Shown in pieces: positions 43,789 to 51,534 of a stretch of 64,000 nt of DNA. The DNA comes from Iodobacter sp025352645 (GTDB lineage: Bacteria > Pseudomonadota > Gammaproteobacteria > Burkholderiales > Chitinibacteraceae), in assembly GCF_033446605.1 (NCBI RefSeq), contig NZ_JAWQUO010000021.1:21863-85862 (forward strand). Reading direction: 5' to 3'. A model generated the notes under the pieces. That model worked only from the letters and a program-made list of their open reading frames with translations. It was not told the origin of the DNA and did no database searches. The position numbers and the translations under genes are program-made. The stretch's first letter is position 1. Every line of letters starts with the position of its first letter.

Positions 43789-44193
43789 ATGTTAGGTCGT
43801 TTGGACGATTACTTCCGCCCGCAAGAAACTGCGCTGTCACTGCGCAGCCAGCGGCAAGAAGTATTGGCTTCAAATATCGCCAATAACGATACGCCAGGGT
43901 ATAAGGCGCGCGATTTTGATTTTAAAAAATCGTTTGAAGCCGCCCTACAAAAAAATCCAGTGAAGCCTTTAGTCGCAACAGACTCGCGTCATTTACAGCC
44001 AAAAGAGAGTATTGATCCCCTGTCTAAGGCCTTGCTCTACCGCAATCCAAGACAATCTGGCATTGATGGCAATACGGTGGATATGAATGCCGAAATGGCA
44101 GCGTTTACCGATAACGCCATCCGCTATCAGGCAGGGATTACTTTTATGCAAAAACGGGTTGAGAGCCTGCGTTCTGCGCTAACGGGCCAATAA
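43789..44193 (+). CDS. flgB: Flagellar basal-body rod protein FlgB
   Basis: A 134-residue proximal rod protein exported by the flagellar type III system. The N-terminal rod signature RSQRQEVLASNIANNDTPGY and the C-terminal heptad region (AEMAAFTDNAIRYQAGITFM) are intact. The frame opens at 43756, but the ATG at 43789 (MLGRLDDYFRPQ) follows GGAG and matches usual FlgB starts. First gene of flgBCDEFGHIJKL. flgA, flgM and flgN are not next to it. Confidence 0.95.
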   Translation: MLGRLDDYFRPQETALSLRSQRQEVLASNIANNDTPGYKARDFDFKKSFEAALQKNPVKPLVATDSRHLQPKESIDPLSKALLYRNPRQSGIDGNTVDMNAEMAAFTDNAIRYQAGITFMQKRVESLRSALTGQ

Positions 44194-44205
44194 GAGAGCT
44201 AAACC

Positions 44206-44616
44206 ATGTCTATGTTCAGAGTGTTTGATATTGCTTCAACCGCCATGCACGCACAGACCACGCGTTTGAATGCGGTGGCGTCTAATTTAGCCAATGCAGA
44301 ATCGATTACTAGCTCCAATGGCCAGCCTTATCGCGCCAAGCAGGTGGTGTTTCAATCGGCGCAAATGCCGGGTGGTGGCAAGGAATCAGTTGGGGTGCAG
44401 GTGGCAGGGGTGATCGAAGACCAAACACCGCCTAAGCTGGTGTACGACCCAAAAAATAGCTTGGCCGATGCCAATGGCTATGTGGCCATGCCAAACGTGA
44501 ATGTGGTTGAAGAAATGACCAATATGATTTCAGCTTCACGCTCGTATCAAACCAATGCCGATGTTATGAATACTGCAAAAACCCTGCTGCTGCGCACGCT
44601 GGCGCTGGGCCAATAA
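44206..44616 (+). CDS. flgC: Flagellar basal-body rod protein FlgC
   Basis: A 136-residue proximal rod protein. N-terminal FDIASTAMHAQTTRLNAVAS followed by NLANAE, and the C-terminal EEMTNMISASRSYQTNADVM, are typical. It follows flgB by 12 bp. Confidence 0.96.
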   Translation: MSMFRVFDIASTAMHAQTTRLNAVASNLANAESITSSNGQPYRAKQVVFQSAQMPGGGKESVGVQVAGVIEDQTPPKLVYDPKNSLADANGYVAMPNVNVVEEMTNMISASRSYQTNADVMNTAKTLLLRTLALGQ

Positions 44617-44627
44617 GGAGAATCATC

Positions 44628-45302
44628 ATGGTTGCTCGTACAACGGTTAATTCAAGCACAGATTATGCCGCGCTGAATCAAAAAGCAGGAGCGGGCAAGG
44701 CCTCTGCGGCCGATCAGCAGCAAGATCGCTTTCTTAAGCTGCTGGTTAAGCAATTGCAAAGCCAAGACCCAATGAACCCAATGGATAATGCGGCAACGAC
44801 CAGCCAGATGGCACAGATTAGTAGCGTAACGGGGATTGAAAAGCTCAATACCACCATGCAAACCATGCTGGCGAGCTTTTCTGCCGCACAAAGCTTTCAA
44901 GCGGCCGCCTTAATTGGCAAGGAAGTGCTAACGGTAGGCAATAAAATGAAGTTTGATGGCACCAAGCCCGTTGATACACGCGTCGATCTGCCATCGGGTG
45001 TGAGTAATATTAAAGTATCCATCATGGATAAGAACGGCCTTGTGGTCGATAACATCACCTTGCCACAACAGCCCGCAGGCGCAGCGGCCGTGGCTTGGGA
45101 TGGCAAAATGAATAATGGTGAAAAAGCCCCAGCGGGAGATTATTTAATTTCTGCGCGCGGCGTGCAAGATGGCAAGGAAATTGCTTTAAATACTTTAACG
45201 TGGCAAACCGCTAGCAGCGTTGAGCTGGCGAAGACGGGTGTCAAAGTGATGTTGGCGGATCAAAGCAGTGTTGATTTTAGCGCGGTAAGGCAAATTCGCT
45301 AG
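44628..45302 (+). CDS. flgD: Flagellar hook assembly protein FlgD
   Basis: A 224-residue hook cap protein. The N-terminal motif DRFLKLLVKQLQSQDPMNPM is characteristic and the middle contains the FlgD Ig-like/Tudor region (VAWDGKMNNGEKAPAGDYLI). It is needed for hook subunit polymerisation and is then replaced. It starts 11 bp after flgC with AAGGAG upstream. Confidence 0.95.
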   Translation: MVARTTVNSSTDYAALNQKAGAGKASAADQQQDRFLKLLVKQLQSQDPMNPMDNAATTSQMAQISSVTGIEKLNTTMQTMLASFSAAQSFQAAALIGKEVLTVGNKMKFDGTKPVDTRVDLPSGVSNIKVSIMDKNGLVVDNITLPQQPAGAAAVAWDGKMNNGEKAPAGDYLISARGVQDGKEIALNTLTWQTASSVELAKTGVKVMLADQSSVDFSAVRQIR

Positions 45303-45342
45303 TTCAAGGCATCTGCAGTAAACAATTTTTGAGGGTACGGTT

Positions 45343-46644
45343 ATGGGTTTCCAGCAGGGCTTGAGTGGTTTAAGTGCGTCGTCAAAAAGCCTAGACGCGA
45401 TCGGTAATAATATTGCCAACTCTAGCACGGTCGGTTTTAAGCAATCGCGTTCAGAGTTTGCAGATATGTATGCCAACTCATTCGCTAGCTCATCGACCAT
45501 CTCTGGGATGGGCGGGCGCACGGTTGCGGTGACTCAGCAGTTTGGTCAGGGCAATATCACCTCCACCAATAACCCGCTGGATATCGCCATTACGGGAAAT
45601 GGATATTTCCGCATGATGGATGGAGATTCCGTTAGCTACACCCGTAATGGTCAGTTTCAAGTCAATAAAGACGGCTTTATTGTGGGTAATACCGGCCAAA
45701 AATTAACCGGCTGGCCCTTTGATATCAATGCCAATGCCTTGCAAAAGGGCGGCAATCCATCGCCTTTGCAATTGTCTGTGGGTAATATCGGTGCAAAAAC
45801 CACTGGTTGGACAGAAGTGGTGGGTGGCGGTATTAGTGCAGGCCTACAGTTTGGGATGAATTTGGATGCTAGCCAGCTGCCTAAAGATAGAACTAATCCT
45901 CTTGCGGCCAATTATGTGGGTGCGCTGAACCCTGCTGATATTAAAACCTTTACCAATTCAACCTCGGCACAAGTTTATGATTCGCAAGGTGTTGCGCATA
46001 GCTTAACCATGTATTTTACTAAAACCGCACCCAATACTTGGGAAGTCAGAACGCGTTTTGATAGTGATCCGGTTTCATTGCCTAATAATGACCCGCTCAA
46101 TTTAAATCCTTATCCAAATGTTACTTTTGATTCAAATGGTAAATTGATCAATGCCACGCCACTGGCTTTTAGTACCACGCTTGCTTCCGGAGCAACCTCG
46201 CCTTTGGCTTTTCATATTGGTTTAGAAGGTACAACGCAGTACGGTAGCCCATTTGGGGTGAATACGATTAGGCAAGATGGTTATCCTGACGGCGTGTTAA
46301 CTGGGGTTGCGGTAGATCGTGAAGGGGTGATGCTAGGTAAGTATTCCAATGGGCAAAACAGGGCCATTGGACAAGTCACACTGACCAACTTTGCTAATTC
46401 GCAAGGGCTGCAAAACTTAGGTGACAACCGCTGGGGAGAAACCTTTGCATCGGGCCAGCCTAGAACCAACGATCCTGGCACCAGCGATTTAGGCTCCTTG
46501 CAATCGGCCTCGGTGGAAGACGCCAACGTTGATCTAACCGCTGAACTGGTTAATTTGATTACAGCACAACGCACCTATCAGGCCAATGCGCAAACCATTA
46601 AAGCGCAAGATACTATCTTGCAAACGATTGTGAATCTGCGTTAA
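45343..46644 (+). CDS. flgE: Flagellar hook protein FlgE
   Basis: A 433-residue hook subunit. The N-terminal GFQQGLSGLSASSKSLDAIG and NNIANSSTVGFKQSRSEF and the C-terminal DLTAELVNLITAQRTYQANA are conserved; the variable middle forms the outer hook surface. Length is ordinary for beta-proteobacteria. The gap to flgF contains a hairpin. Confidence 0.96.
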   Translation: MGFQQGLSGLSASSKSLDAIGNNIANSSTVGFKQSRSEFADMYANSFASSSTISGMGGRTVAVTQQFGQGNITSTNNPLDIAITGNGYFRMMDGDSVSYTRNGQFQVNKDGFIVGNTGQKLTGWPFDINANALQKGGNPSPLQLSVGNIGAKTTGWTEVVGGGISAGLQFGMNLDASQLPKDRTNPLAANYVGALNPADIKTFTNSTSAQVYDSQGVAHSLTMYFTKTAPNTWEVRTRFDSDPVSLPNNDPLNLNPYPNVTFDSNGKLINATPLAFSTTLASGATSPLAFHIGLEGTTQYGSPFGVNTIRQDGYPDGVLTGVAVDREGVMLGKYSNGQNRAIGQVTLTNFANSQGLQNLGDNRWGETFASGQPRTNDPGTSDLGSLQSASVEDANVDLTAELVNLITAQRTYQANAQTIKAQDTILQTIVNLR

Positions 46645-46650
46645 TTGATA

Positions 46651-46683
46651 GGGTAGAAATGATTTTTTAAAATCATTCTACCC
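46651..46683. repeat. Hairpin between flgE and flgF
   Basis: GGGTAGAAATGATTTT (46651-46666) pairs with AAAATCATTCTACCC (46669-46683), one bulged base. It starts 6 bp after the flgE stop codon. It has no downstream T-run; it could stabilise the flgE message or be a small repeat. Confidence 0.6.
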
Positions 46684-46716
46684 ACGTGTTTTTATGCCCA
46701 TGCCCGAGTAAACACA

Positions 46717-47457
46717 ATGGATCGAATGCTGTATATCGCGATGACTGGGGCCAAGCAAACCATGCTGCGCCAGGCCTCGGTTGCCAATAATTTAGCTAAT
46801 GTGGCTACGCCTGGGTTTAGGGCGGAGCTAACGGCTTTTCGCGCTGTGCCCGTGATTGGTGGTGTGGGCGCGCCCAGCCGTGCTTATGTGGTGGAGCAGG
46901 GTACAGGGGCTGATTTTACGCCGGGGATTATCCAGCAGACTGGGCGTTCTTTAGATGTGGCGGTGAATGGGGCGGGTTGGTTGGCGGTGCAAACCCCAAC
47001 GGGTGAGGCCTATACCCGTAACGGTGGCTTTGAAATTGATGCCGCAGGCTTGTTAAAAACCCGTAGTGGCTTGGTGGTGCAGGGCGAAAATGGCCCGTTA
47101 TCTATTCCAGAAAATACCCGAATTACTATTGCTAAAGACGGCACGATTAATGGCTCGCCTTTTGATAATCCGTCGCAGGCGGTAGAAATTGGCCGACTTA
47201 AATTAGTTAATCCGCCAGAAAACGAATTAGAAAAAGGCAGTGATGGCCTGTTTCGCCAAAGAAATGGCGAGGTGGCTCAGGCAGATGTTGGCGTAAAACT
47301 TGCTTCAGAATCCTTGGAAGTGAGTAATGTGAATCCGGTAGATCAGTTGGTGCATATGATCGGTGCGCAGCGCCAATATGATTTACAGATTAAAATGATG
47401 CAGACCGTCGATCAAAATGCCAGAAGTGCCGCGCAGTTGCTTTCATTAAATGGTTGA
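46717..47457 (+). CDS. flgF: Flagellar basal-body rod protein FlgF
   Basis: A 246-residue rod protein. MDRMLYIAMTGAKQTMLRQA, NNLANVATPGFRAELTAF and the C-terminal NPVDQLVHMIGAQRQYDLQI are typical. Between flgF and flgG the operon is broken by 417 bp of repeat and mobile sequence. Confidence 0.96.
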   Translation: MDRMLYIAMTGAKQTMLRQASVANNLANVATPGFRAELTAFRAVPVIGGVGAPSRAYVVEQGTGADFTPGIIQQTGRSLDVAVNGAGWLAVQTPTGEAYTRNGGFEIDAAGLLKTRSGLVVQGENGPLSIPENTRITIAKDGTINGSPFDNPSQAVEIGRLKLVNPPENELEKGSDGLFRQRNGEVAQADVGVKLASESLEVSNVNPVDQLVHMIGAQRQYDLQIKMMQTVDQNARSAAQLLSLNG

Positions 47458-47472
47458 TTATTAAAAACTTTA

Positions 47473-47824
47473 TCCACTAAATGCACAAAAAACACGAACA
47501 GATGGCACGTAGTAATCACTCATTGCTTCATTTAAATGCCAACTTATTAAAATTAAGTACTTACTAGCCTAATAAAAAAGAAAGTAGATTAAGTTACCTG
47601 ATATGTCTCTTGCTCAATGGACTCTGTGTAGATAGGTTTCTTGAGTGTTGGGCTTGGTTTTTGAATGTGTAGGGCGGGTGAAACCCGCGAGCCATGCAGA
47701 AGCAATACGCGGGTTTCACCCGCCCTACGATATTTATAATGAAATTGAGTAAGAGACATAATCAGGTTAAGTTAAGGTCGTGGGTATTTATTGGTTTTTT
47801 CGTGTGTTTAGTGTTTTTCGTGGA
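47473..47824. repeat. Family B inverted arms enclosing the MITE between flgF and flgG
   Basis: The left arm TCCACTAAATGCACAAAAAA (47473 on) and right arm ending GTGTTTTTCGTGGA (47824) are inverted family B copies. With the MITE and one target copy removed the element would be 174 bp, near the 178 bp of the copy at 6851-7028, though the interiors look unrelated by eye. Confidence 0.6.
47596..47767. mobile_element. MITE-like element with IS-type terminal inverted repeats
   Basis: This 172-bp element has ends ACCTGATATGTCTCTTGCTC (left) and, read inward from the right, ACCTGATTATGTCTCTTACT; over 24 bp they differ by one base and one gap. It is flanked by the direct repeat TAAGTT (47590-47595 and 47768-47773), a probable target duplication. 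It has no coding capacity. Inside is a perfect 21-bp inverted repeat (47669-47689 / 47708-47728) starting GTAGGGCGGGTGAAACCCGC. Its ends match the IS end at 63879, so it is probably mobilised by that IS's transposase. Confidence 0.8.
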
Positions 47825-47874
47825 CTAAACGTCCATATGTGTAACATTAGATAATAAAATAGGAAGTACGCATC

Positions 47875-48660
47875 ATGATGCGCTCGCTGTGGATTGCTAA
47901 GACTGGCATGGATGCCATGCAGATGAATGTGGATGTTATCTCGCATAACTTGGCCAACGTCAGCACCAATGGTTTTAAGCGTGAACGCGCGGTGTTTGAA
48001 GACTTGCTTTACCAAAATTTACGCCAGCCAGGCGGATCAACCAGTGCGCAAACCCAGCAACCAACCGGCTTGCAGCTTGGTACCGGTGTGCGGCCTGTGG
48101 CCACGGCCCGTATCCATATGCAGGGTAATTTGCAGCTTACCGATGGCCCGCTGGATATGGCGATTAATGGCCAAGGTTTTTTGCAAATTGCCATGCCCGA
48201 TGGCACCACGGCTTATACCCGTGATGGCTCATTTCAAGTGGATAGCCAGGGTGCCGTGGTCACCGCCAGTGGTTATGCCTTGCAGCCTGCTTTGCAAGTT
48301 CCGCAAGGCACTACAAAACTCACTATCGCTAAAGATGGTACGGTGACTGCCATTGTAAATAATGATGCGGCAGCGCCTGTGCAGTTGGGTAATATTCAGC
48401 TGGCTACTTTTATTAATCCGCCAGGCTTGCAATCTGTGGGTGAAAATCTCTACTTAGAAACCACGGCCTCTGGTGCGCCAACGGTAGGTACGCCCGGTAC
48501 AAATGGCTTGGGCGCGCTTAACCAAGGCTATGTAGAAACATCGAATGTGAATGTAACTGAAGAACTGATCAATATGATTCAAGCGCAGCGCTCGTTTGAA
48601 ATTAATTCGCGAGCCATTAAAACCTCGGATGAGATGCTACAAAAGCTCACTCAGTTGTAA
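47875..48660 (+). CDS. flgG: Flagellar basal-body rod protein FlgG (distal rod)
   Basis: A 261-residue distal rod protein. MMRSLWIAKTGMDAMQMNVD, SHNLANVSTNGFKRERAVFE and the C-terminal NVTEELINMIQAQRSFEINS are intact. AGGAAG lies before the first of two tandem ATG codons. Because of the upstream insertions it may depend on read-through from flgF or on a promoter within the repeats. Confidence 0.96.
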   Translation: MMRSLWIAKTGMDAMQMNVDVISHNLANVSTNGFKRERAVFEDLLYQNLRQPGGSTSAQTQQPTGLQLGTGVRPVATARIHMQGNLQLTDGPLDMAINGQGFLQIAMPDGTTAYTRDGSFQVDSQGAVVTASGYALQPALQVPQGTTKLTIAKDGTVTAIVNNDAAAPVQLGNIQLATFINPPGLQSVGENLYLETTASGAPTVGTPGTNGLGALNQGYVETSNVNVTEELINMIQAQRSFEINSRAIKTSDEMLQKLTQL

Positions 48661-48673
48661 TGAGGGGATGTAA

Positions 48674-49357
48674 ATGAAATTTCACCTTGCCACAGCGGCA
48701 ATGATTGCCGTACTGCTTGCCGCATGTACTACGCCTCCCTCGGTGGTGACCTTGCCAACCACGGCCAGACCGGCTCAGCCGGTTGTCGCCAGCATCAATA
48801 ATGGTTCTATCTTTCAGCCCAATAGCTCACGTTTATTATTTGAAGAGCGGGTAGCGCGCAATATTGGTGATCTACTCAATATCACCATCGAAGAAAACCT
48901 CGCTGCGGTTAATACTTCCAATAGCAGTAGTAATAAAGCCGGATCCTTGGATTACAGCACTAAGGGTAATATTCCGCTGCTGCCGTGGGATATCGAGCAA
49001 TATTTCTCACGCGAAGGCACCGCTGCGGTTAAGTTGGCGGGTACAAATAAATTTGAAGGCAAGGGGGCGACCAACAGCACCAATACCTTTAAAGGCACGA
49101 TTGCCGTGACGGTGATTGATTTACTCGCCAATGGCAATCTGATTGTGGGTGGCGAAAAGCAAGTTGCCGTGAATAATCAAATTAATACCCTGCGTTTTAC
49201 TGGGGTGATTAATCCGCTGGATATTAAAGCGGGTAACACGATTTCATCGAATAAAGTGGCCGATGCGCGCATCGAGCAGCTGGGTGTTGGCTCAATGGCC
49301 GATGCCAATACTATTGGCTGGCTACAGCGATTTTTCTTAAATGTAATGCCGTTTTAA
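48674..49357 (+). CDS. flgH: Flagellar L-ring lipoprotein FlgH
   Basis: A 227-residue lipoprotein (lipobox LLAAC) forming the outer-membrane L ring. NGSIFQPNSSRLLFEERVAR, IGDLLNITIEENLAA and the C-terminal GVINPLDIKAGNTISSNKVA and ADARIEQLGVG are family motifs. 13 bp after flgG. Confidence 0.96.
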   Translation: MKFHLATAAMIAVLLAACTTPPSVVTLPTTARPAQPVVASINNGSIFQPNSSRLLFEERVARNIGDLLNITIEENLAAVNTSNSSSNKAGSLDYSTKGNIPLLPWDIEQYFSREGTAAVKLAGTNKFEGKGATNSTNTFKGTIAVTVIDLLANGNLIVGGEKQVAVNNQINTLRFTGVINPLDIKAGNTISSNKVADARIEQLGVGSMADANTIGWLQRFFLNVMPF

Positions 49358-49370
49358 ATAGGTTGTGTAT

Positions 49371-50462
49371 ATGTACCGTTTTGCCCTTATCTGCTGCTTT
49401 TTGTTTGCTTTGGCGCCTGCGCAGGCTGAAAAAATAAAAGACTTAGCGTCGGTTGCGGGGGTAAGGAATAACCAGTTGGTAGGCTATGGCTTGGTGGTAG
49501 GTTTGGATGGTAGCGGCGATCAAACCACGCAAACGCCATTTACCGTGCAATCGGTGGTGAATATGCTGACTAATCTGGGGATTCAAGTGCCTGTTGGCGG
49601 CAATATGCAGCTTAAAAACGTCGCAGCCGTAACCGTGACGGCAACCTTGCCGCCTTTTGCTCGGCCTGGCCAGCCGCTAGATGTGACGATTGCTTCGATT
49701 GGTAATGCAAAGTCTATTCGTGGTGGCACATTACTGATGGCCCCACTTAAGGGGGCGGATGGGCAGATTTATGCGATGGCACAGGGCAATATTATTGTGG
49801 CTGGGGCAGGCGCATCGGCGGGTGGATCAAGCACGCAGGTTAATCAACTGGCTACAGGGCGAATTCCTGCGGGTGCGACGGTAGAAAAAGCCGTGGCTAC
49901 TTTATTAGGCAATGGTGAGTTTGTGCAGCTGGAATTGCTAACCACTGATTTCACCACCGCTAATCGCGTGGTGAATGCCGTGAATTCCCAATTCTCAGGT
50001 ACGGCAGTGGCTTTGGATGGCCGAGTAATCCAAGTGCGCGCGCCGCAAGATAATAATTTGCGTGTGGCTTTTTTATCCCGCTTAGAAAACATTGATGTCA
50101 CCCCCGCAGAATCAAGCCCTAAGGTAATTATTAATGCGCGTACCGGCTCGATTGTGATGAATCAGGCGGTGAAGCTAGATAGCTGCGCTATTGCACACGG
50201 CAATTTAACCGTGACCATTACGGCAGATAATACCGTTTCCCAGCCTGATCCACTCTCTGGGGGTAAAACCACCAAAGTGCAAAATGCCGATATCCAAATT
50301 AAAGCGGATAAAGGCCCCATTGTGCGTTTACCTAAGTCCAGCACGCTGCGAGACGTGGTGCGCGCTTTAAATGCTGTAGGCGCAACGCCGCAGGATTTAT
50401 TGGCTATTTTGCAAGCCATGAAGGCTGCAGGTAGTTTGAAGGCGGAGTTGGAAGTGATTTGA
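49371..50462 (+). CDS. flgI: Flagellar P-ring protein FlgI
   Basis: A 363-residue periplasmic protein with a signal peptide ending AQAEKIKDLAS, then VAGVRNNQLVGYGLVVGLDG and SGDQTTQTPFT, forming the P ring around the rod. C-terminal LRDVVRALNAVGATPQDLLA and ILQAMKAAGSLKAELEVI are typical. A GTG two codons upstream (49365) is an alternative start. Confidence 0.95.
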   Translation: MYRFALICCFLFALAPAQAEKIKDLASVAGVRNNQLVGYGLVVGLDGSGDQTTQTPFTVQSVVNMLTNLGIQVPVGGNMQLKNVAAVTVTATLPPFARPGQPLDVTIASIGNAKSIRGGTLLMAPLKGADGQIYAMAQGNIIVAGAGASAGGSSTQVNQLATGRIPAGATVEKAVATLLGNGEFVQLELLTTDFTTANRVVNAVNSQFSGTAVALDGRVIQVRAPQDNNLRVAFLSRLENIDVTPAESSPKVIINARTGSIVMNQAVKLDSCAIAHGNLTVTITADNTVSQPDPLSGGKTTKVQNADIQIKADKGPIVRLPKSSTLRDVVRALNAVGATPQDLLAILQAMKAAGSLKAELEVI

Positions 50463-50540
50463 GTTTTCTGTACACGGTGGCTTACGCCAAAATACCGGCT
50501 AACCCACCTTAAGAAACGACTCCTTATTCTCGATGCCTGA

Positions 50541-50557
50541 TAGGCACGCTTATTGCT
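50541..50557 (+). promoter_or_regulatory. Sigma-54 promoter upstream of flgJ
   Basis: TAGGCACGCTTATTGCT has GG (50543-50544) and GC (50555-50556) with exactly 10 bases between, and matches the RpoN consensus TGGCACG-N4-TTGCW at nearly every position. It lies about 40 bp upstream of flgJ and gives a second RpoN entry point in the operon. Confidence 0.82.
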
Positions 50558-50594
50558 TCATACTTGCTTAATCTCTTATTAAGCGTTGGTCAGT

Positions 50595-51449
50595 ATGATC
50601 TCCTCAGCCACTCCTTCTAGTAATGATCTTGCCATTGATGTGCGTGGTGTGGATAGCTTACGTCAGCTGGCTCGCAAAGATCCGAGCAAAGCGGCTTTAG
50701 AGGTTGCGCGTGAATTTGAGGCTTTGTTGACCAATCAAATGCTCAAATCAATGCGTGAAGCCACGCCTAAGTACGATGAGATGGAATCAGGCACGGCGGA
50801 TATGTTTCGCGGCATGCACGATCAGCAGCTCTCGCAAATGTGGTCTAAGCACGGTGGCGTGGGCTTTGCTGAATCTATTGTGCGGCAAATAGAATTGCAG
50901 CGTGATCCTTCGCTCTACCAAAAGCCATCACGTACTTTGCACAATGATTTACCAGCGGCAAAAGCGGCCGAGGCTTCGGCAAAAGATGCCGTATCGGGTG
51001 ATTCGTTTGTAGCAAAGCAGGTGGGTAATGCCAGCGCCGCCGCCGCGGCTTTAGGCGTATCTGCCCATGTTTTAGTGGCACACGCTGCCTTAGAGTCAGG
51101 CTGGGGTAAAAAGCCGATTCGGGATGCGGCGGGTGCAGATAGCCATAATCTCTTTGGCATTAAAGCAACTAAAGATTGGCAAGGCAAAACCACAAATATC
51201 ACCACTACCGAGTTTATTGGTGGGCGGGCTCAAAAGCGGGTAGAGAGCTTTAGAGTGTATGACTCGTATGCAGAAAGCTTTAATGATTACGCTAGCTTAA
51301 TCAAGCGCCGCTACACCGAGGCTATGGGCCAAGGAAGTAATGCGCAGGGCTTTGCAAAGGCTTTGCAAACCGGTGGCTATGCTACAGACCCGCAGTATGC
51401 AAATAAATTAGCGCAAGTTGCTGAGCAATTACGACGTCAATTAGCCTGA
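50595..51449 (+). CDS. flgJ: Flagellar rod cap and peptidoglycan hydrolase FlgJ
   Basis: A 284-residue protein with an N-terminal rod-cap domain (EVAREFEALLTNQMLKSMRE) and a C-terminal glucosaminidase domain (VLVAHAALESGWGKKPIRDA with the catalytic glutamate, HNLFGIKATKDWQG). It opens the cell wall for the growing rod. The frame opens with TTG at 50586; the ATG at 50595 is preferred. Confidence 0.95.
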   Translation: MISSATPSSNDLAIDVRGVDSLRQLARKDPSKAALEVAREFEALLTNQMLKSMREATPKYDEMESGTADMFRGMHDQQLSQMWSKHGGVGFAESIVRQIELQRDPSLYQKPSRTLHNDLPAAKAAEASAKDAVSGDSFVAKQVGNASAAAAALGVSAHVLVAHAALESGWGKKPIRDAAGADSHNLFGIKATKDWQGKTTNITTTEFIGGRAQKRVESFRVYDSYAESFNDYASLIKRRYTEAMGQGSNAQGFAKALQTGGYATDPQYANKLAQVAEQLRRQLA

Positions 51450-51485
51450 TTTTAAATAGTGGCAGATAGGCTTTTTATTCCGCCT

Positions 51486-51512
51486 TCAAGTATGGGCCGT
51501 TTGTGCCGATAA
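51486..51512 (+). promoter_or_regulatory. Sigma-28 (FliA) promoter of flgKL
   Basis: TCAAGTAT, an 11-bp spacer and GCCGATAA. The -10 is an exact match and the -35 close to the consensus TAAAGTTT-N11-GCCGATAA. It lies 22 bp upstream of flgK, a late flagellar gene. Confidence 0.85.
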
Positions 51513-51534
51513 ATAGTAGCAAAGGAGTTGCATC

